Part shown: positions 10,936 to 22,688 of the stretch, piece after piece
Layout: every line of letters begins with the position of its first letter
Position numbering within the stretch: position 1 is the stretch's first letter
Assembly (NCBI GenBank): GCA_033816765.1
Contig: CM066287.1
Span: 4,092,001-4,156,000 of the forward strand
Reading direction: 5' to 3'
Source: Nothopassalora personata
Taxonomy: Eukaryota > Ascomycota > Dothideomycetes > Mycosphaerellales > Mycosphaerellaceae
Length of the DNA stretch: 64,000 nucleotides
Notes under the pieces: model-generated
Seen by the model: the letters and a program-made list of their open reading frames with translations, nothing else
The model's database searches: none
Told to the model about the DNA's origin: nothing
Translations under genes and position numbers: made by a program

Positions 10936-13274
10936 ACAAATTTACCTTCACAGAGCAGATAATGGCTAATATGATACCCCTGATACACTTCAGCAAATCT
11001 TTGGTACGTCATACGACACATTCCATGGCATGACGGAGATCGCGAAGAAGAGTGCAAGCCTCGCATCGAATGTGGGTGGCGTCAGCAAGTCTTACAAGGC
11101 TCATGCAGAGCAGCACCCGAGTCGTGTGGTCATCCGGGGCTGTTGACGAAGCTTGTCGCCGCCGAGCGCTTCGTGCTGCCCACTGCGAAAGGTATTGCTT
11201 CGAACGTCCACCTTATAAAGAAGATGTCTGGAGCACAGCATTCAAATTGGGGCGTCGGACGCGCTGTTGTATCTGCTCGGGCCTATACAAGTCGGCTTTC
11301 AGGTACCATTGTCGAAAGCGACCTAAAGGCGTTGACTCGGTGTTGTTTGTTGCAAGCGACGAAGGGCTTTTGCGGAGATGCACCAATCCAGTATCTGCGT
11401 CATTCAAACTCCTCGATATCCCAAGAACGCGATACGCAACGCAGGTCCATCGATCTTGCGTCCTGGTCCAGACCAAATTGGTAATACTCTGACGCAAAGT
11501 GTCGTATTTGATCTAGTGGAATGGTCCAACAACGCGGTGGAAGATGTCCATCAAGTTCCAAAAGCGTTTAACGATGGCAGTATCTCTACGAGAGACTTAT
11601 TGATCCTTCATCCTTCGAAGGATCGATTATCAGGGCTCTACATTCAATTTCCCTCTACTAAAGCGTAGTGAAAGGCCCTGTGGTCGAAGGCTCTTCGATC
11701 TCGACTGCGGTAGTCGACTTATTGGCCAATATCTCTAGAAGTTTTCATAGTATCTCTTCTTGGTGCAACTACCCGACCGACACCAATACAATATGTTTAT
11801 GAGTACGAGGATCACAGCCAAGCAATCTGCTTTGAACTGGAGAAGATTGATGCATGTGAGATCTGACCGCGTATTCACGTGGAAAGAGCCGCTCCTGCTT
11901 AAGCTTGAAGGTGCAGGGCATAAGGCTGAGATGCACACGATATTTTGGAGACAAGCGTCCCAGAAGCCTGGCTCACCACTGTTGCGTGGTAACGTTGTAG
12001 CGTCATGCTATGGTAGGCATTATCCTCAGGTTTGGGTTGTGCTAAGAATCCATCCGTCTGGCCGAGATAGGGCCGAAGCAAGATGTCGCTCTCCAGTTTC
12101 GTTTCATCCTGGGTGTAATTGCGTCGTATAGCCATGTCACTGCATTTGCAAGAACAAACAGACAGTACCTCCACCAACCTGCGAACTTCATCGGACTCGT
12201 CGATAAGGATTCCCATTCTCCCAAGAGACAGATCTGATGACTCTCACAATAGCAATGTATCGTCCACCGCAGCCACCCCAAGACCCAACAGTTGATGAGC
12301 CATCACAGTCTGCGACTACGGCTGATTGGACAGCCACTGTACAGAAAGCCAACGTGATGCTCACAAACGCCAGAAAGAAGCCAGCGAGCCAGAAAAAAAA
12401 ACAGATCAGGGCCATGCTGGCCTCTCCCTTGACCAGCTTTGTTCTGTGAGTCGAGAACTGGAACAGCCATGATGAGACCAGCAAGTACCCATGTAGCGGA
12501 CGCATGTGACCATCTCGGCAAGTTCATCTTCACGCTCACCACAGAGCTGTGTTCGTCACAGGTTGATTTGTGACTGCAAGCACCCGTTGACGCCCTGATT
12601 CCTTTCCATAATCGAGAGCAGGAGAGCGATCGGAGGGCTAAGCCTGGGTGTCGGTGTAAATGACATGCTGTCCTGATTATGGGTCGCCATTCATCGATAG
12701 TTGCGAGTCTTGCACTCCGGCAAAAGAGCCCTGGAGCATCATGTTCGCACAGCCTCTTGAACAACACGCTCGAGGCCGACAACTCCTTAGCGAACGTAGG
12801 GGTAGATTATCGCCAATCGATAACATACTTTCCCTCGAACGTCGTGCTATCAACAAATGCTTTACACTTCTCCATAACATGTCTCTATCCTTGTCTTTCT
12901 GAATACAGTCCCGGGCGCGTCTTAGGAGTAAATTCCATGAACGATCGTGATGCTTCTGGAGCTACGGCTTCGGAAGGGAAATTCCATCGTGCGCCAGTAG
13001 CTTGCTCACCGGCACAAAGTGTGCTATCTCGGGGATACACGTACTCTTGACCGCTGTGAAGGATTTTCTAAGTGAATTCATGTCGTTTGACATGTGCACG
13101 GGTCCGCTCTTGCCAGGAGAGTGAAGGGGTTTCCAGGCGCGGACCGAACAGTGACGTCACGCATCGAGATTCTCGCGAACGAGGGCACTTCTCGATGTGT
13201 ACATGTACTTCCGCGACCATCTCCTAACAACTTCTTGCGCTGCTTTGCTCACAGCCCAAGGCAGTAACATAGAC
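10936..13274. other. Intergenic, no firm gene
   Basis: About 2.3 kb between the GT71 gene and the FIT gene. Open frames of 60-160 codons are present but lack recognisable domains. The only structured signal is on the minus strand at about 12188-12460, a hydrophobic frame (GFFLAFVSITLAF) preceded by a possible splice acceptor; it is discussed as a finding and not annotated as a gene. A run of nine A/T near 12392-12400 could have produced frame damage there. Confidence 0.4.
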
Positions 13275-14297
13275 ATGGCGACGCGACGAACGACAACGCG
13301 GATAGACGTGCCCATCACAGCCAACGGACATACAACAACGAAACAATCTCAACCCGACCTAGACTCACCCCCGCCTGCAGGCTCGCCCTTCCTACCCACG
13401 ACCCTCGAAGCAGCGCTCCTTGCAATATACCCAGGCACGCTCCTCCTCGGCTCTCTCTTCAGCACCCTCCACCCCGCCAGCCGCAACGCAACCTACCTCC
13501 CCTACGCGCAATCCTACGACCCCCGCGACGCGCCCAGCTACTTCGCCAAAAAGAGCAACATCTTCAACGTCTACTTTGTCAAAATCGGCTGGATCTGGAT
13601 AACCGCCGCCTTCTTCCTCTTCACCCTCACCCACTCCTCCCTCGGACCAACGCTGCGACCACAGCTCACGCGGCGCCGCTTGCAAGCCGCAGCACGATAC
13701 GGATGCATAACACTCGCATGGTTCTTCGTGACGCAGTGGTTCTTCGGGCCTGGGATTGTGGATCGGAGCTTTAGATGGACGGGCGGGAAGTGTCAACACG
13801 TCGCGCACGAGGACGCGGAAGATCTCGCGCGGAAAGTGGAAGCTGGGGATGTCAAGGAAGTTTTCACCCACGCTGCTTGTAAGGCTATTGGCGGGCAGTG
13901 GAGAGGCGGACACGACATAAGTGGTCATGTCTTCCTGCTCATTGTGGGAAGCGCGATGCTGTGGTTGGAACTGCTCCCTGCGGTATTACGGATGGAAGGT
14001 CTGACAGAGGCACGAAGAGTTTTGACGGCAGATGGTCTGGTCGGGAAGGCGACGGTCGAGTCTGACGAACCAGCGTCAAGTGCGAATGCTCCCAGGGAGA
14101 TGGGCATTGGAATACAGGTTGGCTTGGGTGTTGCCGCATTGAGTTGGTGGATGTTGCTGATGACGGCTGCGTACTTTCACACGTGGTTCGAGAAGTTGAC
14201 GGGACTACTCGTTGCATTCACAGCGATATATGTCGTCTACTTCTTGCCGCGCGGGGTACCTGCAATACGGCAGGCTCTTGGAATGCCTGGAGTATGA
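13275..14297 (+). CDS. Fat storage-inducing transmembrane protein (FIT/Scs3-like)
   Basis: 340-aa polytopic ER membrane protein of the FITM/Scs3/Yft2 family. These act as lipid phosphatase-like factors that partition neutral lipid into droplets and keep ER phospholipid homeostasis. The two conserved His motifs of the family are present: GGHDISGHVFLL (about residues 212-223) and TAAYFHTWFEKLTG (about 299-312). Hydrophobic segments occur at about 45-60, 98-113, 145-160, 220-240, 282-300 and 312-328. An in-frame ATG exists at about 13201, but ATG 13275 gives a normal Ser/Thr/Gln-rich cytosolic N-terminus; the upstream stretch looks like leader. No intron. TM numbers are by eye. Confidence 0.9.
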   Translation: MATRRTTTRIDVPITANGHTTTKQSQPDLDSPPPAGSPFLPTTLEAALLAIYPGTLLLGSLFSTLHPASRNATYLPYAQSYDPRDAPSYFAKKSNIFNVYFVKIGWIWITAAFFLFTLTHSSLGPTLRPQLTRRRLQAAARYGCITLAWFFVTQWFFGPGIVDRSFRWTGGKCQHVAHEDAEDLARKVEAGDVKEVFTHAACKAIGGQWRGGHDISGHVFLLIVGSAMLWLELLPAVLRMEGLTEARRVLTADGLVGKATVESDEPASSANAPREMGIGIQVGLGVAALSWWMLLMTAAYFHTWFEKLTGLLVAFTAIYVVYFLPRGVPAIRQALGMPGV

Positions 14298-14555
14298 CGC
14301 TTGGTATCACTGCCACTCTCATCTTCGCCATAGCATATGAATACACGAACAGTCTGAGATGATGAGGCGTCAAGTCCCATCAAATCCAAGCAGTGAGCCG
14401 TGTCGACTTGATCACGCGAATTGTGAATGGCATGCAGCATTTCTGAGCGGACGCTGCTATATCTCCACTGTAGAGATGACATTACGCCACTCCAGTCCGA
14501 GCATTGCTTTTAGTGCACAAAAGTGCTCCGCGGCTGCTTACATTGCGAGAGCTCC

Positions 14556-17500
14556 TCACTTCTTTGCACGACCTTTGCCTTTGCCCTTCTTAGGCTTCTC
14601 CTCTTCCCCTTCATCGTCGTCATCGTCATCCTTCGTTTTCTTCTTCTTGCTTCCGCCTGCTTTGGCTGTGGTGGCCCGCTTCTTCTTGGGTTGCTTGACG
14701 TACTTGTCCTTACTCAGATCGACGTCTTCCTCCTCGTCTTTGACATCGGCATCGTCGACTGCTTCGTCTTCGGACTCGTCGAAAGCCTCTTCCAGATCGG
14801 GCTTCTCTTTGGCGGGCGCCTCCTTGGGAGCGATGACCTGCGAGGCCTTCATGAACGGCAGAGGATGAGATTGCTGGTTGTATCTGTTCTCTGTCAGTAA
14901 AGGTCTTGGCTCTTGTGGCGATAAGTACATACAGTCGAGTGAAAGTGGCCTTGGCCTGTGACTCGATCTTAATGTTCTCCATGTCAGACTTGCCGACTCC
15001 AAGCTCGAGGATGGCATCCCAATCGTCCTTGGTCAAGAAGTACGAATCCATAAGCTCTATGATCTCAGGAACAGACTCCTTGCCTTCCTCTTGCAGCTTC
15101 TTGATGAGCTTGTCAAATAGGAGAGGCATGTAGGTCTGCCTAATCTCGTGTCGATCAGCGCTGGTCCGCAAGCGCATGTGGCCTTGAATTTCCTTGACGA
15201 AACGCATGAGCTTGCCCTGCTTCGAGTTGTTGCCCATCCAAGCAGTGAACTCTGTTCTGTGGCCAGCCATCGAGCCGTATACGAAGCTAGCGGGACGAAC
15301 AAAGCTGAAAATGGCATGGGCTGGCATCAGCGACCACTGCTGTTGACTGCCGTGTATCATTCGGTCCACGAGATCTCCGTCACTAATGGAGTCGGCGGCC
15401 TTGCTGACAAGATCTAAAGTGGCCAGGTTCTTCTTCTTTGGTTCGCTATTGTACTTGTTCGACCGCTGTGGGTTGGTGCCGAGATAGTTCTGTTGCAACA
15501 TTAGAGGCGCGAAGTCGTGGTCGTTGAAGTACAATTCGCTCTTCTCATTCAGCGTGGACTTTGCTGATGGATTGAATAGGCCGCCACCCAGAATCTTGCC
15601 GACCATATCCCAAGGCTTCAGGACAATATGCTTCTCCCAGGCTTTGCTCATATCTTTGCTCTCCTCGTAGCTCATATTCTCACTATCAAGTTTGGCAGTG
15701 CTGACCATGTTCACGACCTGCCTGATGTCGGCACCAGAACCCTCAATCAGCGCGTTGATAACATTCACCGGCATCTTGAGTCCTTCGCGGTAGTTGATTG
15801 TCATGATTCGAGCGCGGATCTGTTCGGTCGTTGGTCGACGGAAGGGCAGGTCGTAAGTAACGAAGTCGAAAGGCTTCATCTTCGGAAGCTTTCGGTCGTT
15901 GCAAATAAGAATCATCGGAATCTGTGTCTTTTTGCAGACCGCAGCGAGTGCGCCCACGCCACCACGGTCACCAGCGCTCATGCCATCGACCTCGTCCATG
16001 ATCAAGCAAAGCTTCTTCTTCGACGCCTCTACATCGACAGCACCATGCGAGAAGTATCCCATCAATGAAGTGGTCGAAAGGACCCCTTTGAGACCAGTCT
16101 CGACGAGTTTCTTGGATCGAGTATCTGAAGCGTTGGACTCGACCACATCAAAGCCTTCCATCTTTGCCACAAGATGAGCAGCTGTAGTCTTGCCAATTCC
16201 GGGAGGTCCGTGTATCATGACAGCTCTGTGTACACCACTGCCATCTGGACCAGGCAGTTTGAAGCCTTTGCTTTGGTTCTTGGGAAACGCCCTCAGCCAG
16301 CGTTGCAACTTCTCTACCTGTGTCTTGTTGCCACAAATTTGATTGAGAGACTGTGGAGCGTACCGAACAGTCCAAAGGCGTGAGTCTACACCAGAAGCAG
16401 CTTCTTTGCCTTTATCTATCTTCGTCTCTGCTTTAGCCTCGGTCTTGACGTTGGATGGTCCAGCTTGCTGAGGCTTCGGCTTCGGCTTTGCAGCGGCCAG
16501 ACGGACTCTCTCCTGCTGCTCAATCTCTTCCGCTGCCTTTCGGATGTTCTCTTCCTCTTTGGCCTGCTTCTCAGCATACTTCTGTGCAGCAGCACCACTG
16601 CCACCATTCGCTGGCAGCCGCTTAATAAGTTCGAAGAGGCCTTCTTCATTGATAACCTTGAGGTTGTTCTTCTTGATGGTCTCCAGTTTCTTCGGCCCTG
16701 CGTCTTCACCCAAGACAACATAACTTGTCTTTCCAGATGGAGCAGTGGTGATCTTGCCGCCGTACTCTTTGACGAGATTTTGACCTTGTTCTCTGCCAAG
16801 TCGCTCGAGCTGGCCGGTGAACACGAAGGTAAGCCCAGCAAGACAATTCGGATTGCCTCGCGGCAGATCCGCTTCTGACAAGGCGCCAGCTGGGACTGCA
16901 GAATTGGCGTGATTGCCAAACTGGAACTTCTTCTTGGCACCATCTCCTTCCTCATCGCCAGCCTTTGGTGGTGGAGGTGGAGGCTCGATCGTAGGTATGT
17001 TATCGAAGATGGCCGTCAATTCGGCACTGTCTTGAGGTGTCTCCTTCTTTGACTTCTTAGCAGCAGGTGCCTTCTTCGGCGTGGCTCGCTTCTTGGCCGG
17101 CTTTGCTTCCTCCGCCTCGAGGTCATCCTCATCGTCCTCGTCCAGTGTCGTCGACTTTCGCTTCTTGCTGGCCTTTGCAGGTGTTTTCTTCGCCGGCTGG
17201 TCCTCCACGATCTCCTCATCATCGTCTGGCACGACAAAGTCATCGTCCGGGTTCGTGTCTTTCACATCCACGTCCTCGTCAGGATCGTAGTCGTCTTGCT
17301 CGTGATCCTTGAGCTTCTTCTGTCTGGATGCCTCTCTCTTCTTGGGCACGATAGGCACATCATCGTCATCGTCCGTGCCTTCCTCGTAGTCGTCACCCAA
17401 CCGCCGTCCAGTAGCCGCATTGCTCTTGAACACGTCATCGGCGTCGTCTTCGAGATCGTCATCTGGGAAATCGTCTGCATCCAGATCTGCGTAGCTCTTC

Positions 17501-17886
17501 TTGGTCTTTGCTGATCGTGCCGACCCTCGTCCATTGGGAGTAGCCTTTGAGCCATTTGTCTTTGCCGACTTGGCCGACTTCTTGGGTGTGGCATCGGTGA
17601 TGGACTCCTTAGCTCGAGCAGGTCTCACTGCTTCAGTCCGCTTCGGCTTGCCTTTGCCAAAGTAGTCACCTGCTGTTGTTTCCTCGAGTGCTGCCTCGGG
17701 TTCGTCCGTCTTTTTCGCAGCCGACTTCTTGGGTGCAGTTTTCTTCGGCACAGGTTCGTCGTCTTCATCGTCGCTAACGATCTTCTTTGCCCTGCCACGC
17801 TTCTTGCTCGACTCCTCCTTGACCTTCTTCTCTGCGGGAGTGCCTGCGGGCTTGCCACCAAAGAATGAGCGAATGTCGGAAGGCAT
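14556..17886 (-). CDS. RFC1: Replication factor C large subunit (RFC1)
   Basis: 1093-aa clamp-loader subunit. Two exons: 17886-14933 and 14883-14556 (donor GTATGT, acceptor CAG). The join restores FTRL|YNQQSHPLPFMKASQ, typical of the Rfc1 C-terminus. The N-terminus SDIRSFFGGK resembles a PIP-box-like start and is followed by about 300 highly charged residues with many Lys- and Asp-rich blocks. A BRCT domain spans about 340-425 (GLTFVFTGQLERLGR...). The AAA+ module has Walker A GPPGIGKTT near 557 and Walker B LIMDEVDGM near 625. The C-terminal domain is followed by an acidic/basic tail ending KGKGKGRAKK. It loads PCNA at primer-template junctions together with RFC2-5. The first ATG with no stop upstream is at 17970, but 17886 matches the conserved N-terminus. 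Confidence 0.97.
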
Positions 17887-18308
17887 TTCGAGCAATTTGA
17901 GAGCAAGACAGGTGTGCGGTCTACATGAGCGAGGTGACAGGAGTGAACTGGTGCTATGCAGTAAAGCCACTGGTCGCGGTGTGGTATAGTACGTTCGAGC
18001 ATCGCACTGGACGCGAGCGCGTCTGCTTCGCGCCTGCTTCCATGATGCTCGTCAGTCGGCAGCCGGCCCGAAACTGCCTACCCGAACTTCCCTCTGGCAA
18101 CGAGAAGCATTCACGTAGCGTACAGCCTCACACACTCACTCAGAGAATCTTTCACGTAAATCGCAGGCTGTCACACGAGTCACTGTGCTGCGATAAAGCA
18201 TCACAGCGATGGCACTGCCCGTGAAGGCCGCAGCGCCGACCTCGTTACTCTCTTCCTTCACCACCGGAGCATGCTGTACGTTTACAACCAGGACTCAACA
18301 GGCATAGT
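17887..18308. promoter_or_regulatory. Shared divergent promoter RFC1 / uL16m
   Basis: 422 bp between the RFC1 ATG (minus strand) and the uL16m ATG (plus strand). No other coding signal was recognised. An ATG at 18209 opens a 22-codon frame followed by a possible 40-base intron, but joining it to the uL16m frame produces a stop, so I treat it as leader. Confidence 0.5.
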
Positions 18309-18959
18309 ATGTTGACGGTAATAGGCCTACAAAGCGCTCTCAAAGCTCTCTGCTCCCAAGCACAGTCACAATCCCGCACGTTCTGTACCACACGCCCCAC
18401 TTTCAACTGGCTCATGCCAAAAGCGGGAGAGTCTAGCAAGTCACGAAAAGGCCGGTGTCATGTACCGACAGGAGGCAGTGTGAAGGGAACCACGCTTGTG
18501 TGGGGAGAATATGGCATCAGGCTAAAAGATCACGATCGCCGTATCAGCGCAGCACAGTTGAAGATAGCAGACGAAACCATCAAGAAGAGGTTACGAGGCA
18601 TGAAGTACCGACTATACCATCGGGTATCGGCAAACATTGGCGTGTATACGAGCGGCAATGACCAGCGTATGGGAAAGGGAAAGGGATCATTTGATCACTG
18701 GGCCGCCAGAGTGCCGGTTAGCAGGATTCTGTTTGAGTTGAAGGGAGAAGTGCACGAGCAGGTCGTGAGGGATGCAATGCGATTGGCAGGGAACAAACTG
18801 CCCGGTCTTTATGAGTTTGTGAAGAAGGGTGACCCGCCCGTCATGGGAATAACGAAGCTTGGGAACGGCGTGACAGAAGAGAGCTTGAGGAGGCCGAGAA
18901 TGCCTCAGCCCAATTTGCCAACTACTGCCGAGCGACTGCCAGCAACAACGGCAGTGTAA
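18309..18959 (+). CDS. MRPL16: Mitochondrial large ribosomal subunit protein uL16m
   Basis: 216-aa homologue of bacterial ribosomal protein L16 with a mitochondrial leader. Residues 1-35 are basic, Ser/Thr-rich and lack acidic residues (ALCSQAQSQSRTFCTTRP), as expected for an import signal. The L16 fold follows: SRKGRCHVPTGGS, RISAAQLKIADETIKKRL, the universally conserved MGKGKGSFDHWAARV (about 118-132) and FELKG. The central GKGKG loop contacts 23S-type rRNA near the tRNA site. Single exon in this reading. An upstream mini-exon (ATGCT at about 18271 joined across a 30-40 base intron) is possible but weak. Confidence 0.94.
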   Translation: MLTVIGLQSALKALCSQAQSQSRTFCTTRPTFNWLMPKAGESSKSRKGRCHVPTGGSVKGTTLVWGEYGIRLKDHDRRISAAQLKIADETIKKRLRGMKYRLYHRVSANIGVYTSGNDQRMGKGKGSFDHWAARVPVSRILFELKGEVHEQVVRDAMRLAGNKLPGLYEFVKKGDPPVMGITKLGNGVTEESLRRPRMPQPNLPTTAERLPATTAV

Positions 18960-19281
18960 AGTATGTATATTGAGAAGCCACTGAATGAGACAGCTCGTTC
19001 CTGAATTGAGGATATTCCGGTACTCAAACGAGTGAGAGGGTGCTTCGTTTCTCATGAGTGTGAACGCTGCTCAGGGGCCGCACACACTGACTGAGCTGCT
19101 TTTATTTTGAGCTTGCTCTTCGCTCAAACGCCGCCAGGCAAAGACCACCTTCACCATAATCACAAGCATCACAAGCTTGCTTCAACTACCTCGTGCACAC
19201 CACGTGGTCGCCACATACAAGAACAATACATCACTTAGCCGCCGACAATCAATCGCGACAATAGCGACAATAGCGGACAAC
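18960..19281. other. Intergenic, uL16m 3' end to coiled-coil gene
   Basis: 322 bp. It contains the 3' UTR of uL16m and the leader of the next gene, with a CT/CA-rich stretch before the ATG typical of fungal promoters. No other gene seen. Confidence 0.5.
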
Positions 19282-20808
19282 ATGCGCTTCTTCGACGTCA
19301 ACCTACCGTTCGCTGAGCGCACACCAGTGACTCGACTCACCGACCTCGACCGCGCCTTGGCGGACGACCTCGAAGATGAAGACATCTCGCCCGCAACCTC
19401 AATCACAACCTTCAAGCATGGCGTCGCGCCAGCAGTCCAAGCACCTGCCACCACTGTCGAGGTCGAAACGACCTCCCTCTCCATCGCCTCTTCAATCGCC
19501 CCTTGCGATGAGCCATCATCGGCAGACTCCAGCAGTCTCAGCAGCGAGACACTCATCACAGATTATGGCCTTCACCGCGCACTCAACAGCCTGACCATCT
19601 CCGAGTCACACGTCCACGCGGCCTCAAAGAAAGCTCGCAAGAATCTCCGCTACCTGGAGCACATGCGTACCACTCATGATCACATCCGCAGTGAGCTGGA
19701 CTCGGCCATAAGCGCGTATCACGAAGCATTCAACTTACGCGATGCCAACGACGACCCAAAGCTGGAAGGCACTCTGAATTGCCAATTTCTGGCGGCTAAC
19801 AACAGACTCTCCCGCGCAAGCCGCGAGTATCGGTAAGTCAATCATGGCTTGAGCTAGCAGCGTCTCAAGCTGGCGAAGTTGTCTTGTACAGCGACACCGC
19901 CGCACACCAGCAGAGCTCCGTAGAGGCGTGCTGAGAGACGTTGCCAGCCCGGGCACGATACATGGCTCTGTCCCCCAATCGTCGAACCTCACTGACTCCC
20001 TGATCATGATAGTACCTACATCGACGACCTAAACGAGCTGCGTCACATGCCAAAGCTAAGCCGAGCAGTCCTGCAGTCCGCCTACACCGACCGCAAAACC
20101 GCCGCCAAGCTTGATCGCCAAGACGAGCAAGACGTCTCGATGCGCGCCAAACTTCGCAAGCACCAGGAGCACATTCACGACCTCGAGCGCATGCGTCACG
20201 ACCTCATCGTCGGCACCAACCCCATCCCTGGCCTGACGCAGTACGTGGGAAGCCTCGAGGCCGAGCGCGATCGCCTCAAAGCCGAACGGGACAAGTTCAA
20301 GCTCGAGCGAGAGACTCTCACAGCCGAACGCGACAGCCTTGCTCGTGACGTCTCCTTCAGCACCGAATGGGCCGTGGACTTGGACAAAGCGTCCAAAAGC
20401 GCCATATCCAAGATCAACTCGCTCACCCTCGAGGTCAATTCGTACAAATCGCAGCTCAGCTTCGCCAAAGCGGAGACCACCCGCTACAAGGACGAGAACA
20501 AGGCTCTGCGCCGCGAAGTGCAAGATCTGAGCTACAATCTCGCCGGGGCGCAGGACGAGATTGACACTGTTCGCGAGATCAATGCGGACTTGCGGAGAAA
20601 TTTGGAGCACTTGAGGCGCGAGTTCGAGGAGGTGCATGGGCAGGCTAGGACCTTACAGAGGAGGTACTCGGATGTGACTTCGAGTGGTGGGAGACGTTCG
20701 TTTATGGAGCCTGTTCCATTCCGTGGTGGAGCTGGAGCTTCGATCCAGGAGATTTTGGAGGAGCAGGGCAAGGAGATCCCGGTGGGTGAGAAGGCCATGT
20801 CTTTGTAG
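19282..20808 (+). CDS. Coiled-coil protein of unknown function
   Basis: 448 aa in two exons, 19282-19832 and 20013-20808. The 180-base intron has donor GTAAGT and acceptor TAG, and the frame runs through as ASREYR|TYIDDLNEL. The N-terminal third is Ser/Thr-rich and probably disordered. From about residue 130 the protein is strongly helical, with heptad-like runs: SLEAERDRLKAERDKFKLER and the repeated ETLTAERDSLARD near 265-300, then INSLTLEVNSYKSQLSFAKAE and DENKALRREVQDL. It resembles fungal cytoskeletal or scaffold coiled coils in composition only; no catalytic domain was seen and no function is proposed. The intron carries in-frame stops, so splicing is required. Confidence 0.82.
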
Positions 20809-21481
20809 AGAGGCCGTGCGAGGCGCGCCACTCCACTCCAAGACCTCGCGGCCAAAAGCTACGGTGTCGCCATCGTCCGTGTTCAACAGACGGTTGAGCT
20901 GTTGGACGGGCGTCATCCTTTCGATCCGGAGCCTCGGATGCATGGGCGTGTGTAGGATACATTGCCATTATGGCTAGAGCATGTTCTTCCCTGTAGACAG
21001 CTGGGAAACTTGCTTTTGTATAGTATCTGCCGCGTTAACATTTCGCGCGTGCATTCATTGGGTATCTCTAGTCTAGCAGTGCAAGAACAGACAGGCGCTT
21101 TAACGTGCACCTGTAGTGTAACGCTAGTGTTCGCAGCCACCTGCCACGTCGTGAACTCCGATGCACCAAAGACCTCTTGCGAGAATTATCATCCTCCGCA
21201 AATACGCGCGGGCTTCAATGGGATACGGTCTCACTGTAGGCGGCTTCTAATCCCAGCGTCAATCAAGCTGCATGGAGCTGGGCGCACGATTCGAGTCGTT
21301 CCTTCCTGCTGTGGTGCCTTCCACGATCGGCCTGGACATCTTCTGCTATGTCGATGAGCCGACTTCATCTGAATCGCGCGGGACGGTTTTTGCCAATGCT
21401 TGGTCGAGAAATCCAGTGGTAGATACGGAGTCCTGGCATATCCGACGGGAGTGGTATGGTTATTCGATGGCAATCGAAGCC
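20809..21481. other. Intergenic, convergent 3' ends
   Basis: About 670 bp between the 3' ends of the coiled-coil gene (plus strand) and NSA2 (minus strand). It holds both 3' UTRs. Short open frames in it have no recognisable features. Confidence 0.5.
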
Positions 21482-22439
21482 TCAGACCAGGAGAACGCTG
21501 ATGATGTTAGCACGCGAATCACAAAATCCCAGAATGCAGCTCAAACTTACGCGTTTACACAGCCTGAAAGAGAAGATAGGTTAGCCTAGGTGTCTTGAAA
21601 AGAAGGGGCAGAAGCCATGAGCGTCCTGAGTCAGTTTTATCTCAGGTGTCGCGTCATGGCTACTGTACTTGACCAAACTTACCATCGTTCTCGCAATTGT
21701 TTGTGATCTGCGCCCACCGTCCCCAGACGACTTTGCCACCTGCTGTGACAAGACCCAGTTCGCTGACGTTGACTTCAATGATGGTTCCTTTCGTCAAAAC
21801 ACCCAATTGTGTATACATGGGGTTTTGTGGGTTCTTCTTCACGCTGATGATTGGCAGCTGTACGGTAACGCCAAGCTCCGGATGGGTGACATTGGCCTTC
21901 TTGTATCGCAGACCCATAGGACGAATGAAACGCTCGTACTTGACAGGTCTTCTGGTGAAGTCAGGTCCAACAAACGTGGGCTTCGTGATCATACGCTTCC
22001 AACTCTTCTTCGCCGTCTTCTTGCCTGTCTTGACCACCTTGAACATTTCCTCCTCGCTGATACCCCGGACCTTAGGAAGCGGCACGCTGAATTTGGCGGC
22101 CTTCTCCGCTCGCTTGTTCTTGATCGCGGAACTGAGAGCTTTGGCATTTGTGGTGTTGCTTCGGTCAAGCAGGTAACTGGGAAGTGGCGTGCTCGAGGGC
22201 TGTGCTGGCTCTGAAGACTTGACATTCTTCTCCTCCTGCTGTTTGATGGCCTTTTTCATCTGAATCTTCTCCTTGTGACGCTTCTGCTGGTACAGCTTAG
22301 CGCGCAGGCCCTTCAAATTCTGTGCGTCTCTCGAGGCATGGTGTGCCTCTCGGGCGTGTCGCTTGCGTGTGCGTTCCTCATGGTCGAGACGACGACCGTG
22401 CTGCTTTGTGAAGCGCTCGATGTACTCGTTCTGAGGCAT
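21482..22439 (-). CDS. NSA2: Ribosome biogenesis protein NSA2
   Basis: 261 aa, the same length I recall for yeast Nsa2, a pre-60S assembly factor of the eS8-like family acting in the nucleolus on ITS2 processing. Three exons: 22439-21683, a 13-base exon at 21563-21551 and a 16-base exon at 21497-21482. The joins restore the invariant C-terminus ENDG|CVNA|VLLV before TGA; without the last two exons the protein would end aberrantly. Start [10 protein letters not shown] is the family N-terminus. A basic helix-rich region ([18 protein letters not shown]...) is followed by the conserved block [19 protein letters not shown] and the beta domain ending [12 protein letters not shown]. It is divergent from the bL21m gene. 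Confidence 0.97.
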
Positions 22440-22688
22440 CGCGACGTTGCTGTCAGTGGGTGCTGTGGCGTCGAGTAACCTGTTCTGGTGTTGGTGTGTG
22501 AGAAGAAGTTCTCGATGGAGTGGGACGGACGGACCCTTCAAAACGTGGAGGCGAGTCTTCTGCAGCGAAATCTTGGGAGCGGGCCAATCCTTCCGAAACG
22601 GCAATGCCCGAGCCCGCAGCATCTCCTGCTCGCCTGTTTCGCAGAGACGAATGGATAGGGTGGCATATTGACAGGTTTGCAACAGACA
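22440..22688. promoter_or_regulatory. Shared divergent promoter NSA2 / bL21m
   Basis: 249 bp separate the NSA2 start codon (minus) from the bL21m start codon (plus), so both promoters must lie here. This links a nucleolar 60S assembly factor with a mitochondrial 54S ribosomal protein; co-regulation is inference. I see no TATA box. Confidence 0.55.

Noticed and set aside
13392..13928. 178-codon minus-strand frame inside the FIT gene
   Set aside because: Low-complexity Glu/Gly/Val antisense product of a GC-rich coding strand.
18209..18308. Upstream exon for uL16m starting at ATG 18209
   Set aside because: Joining over the only nearby intron-like sequence gives a stop codon; the 18309 start already has a good mitochondrial leader.
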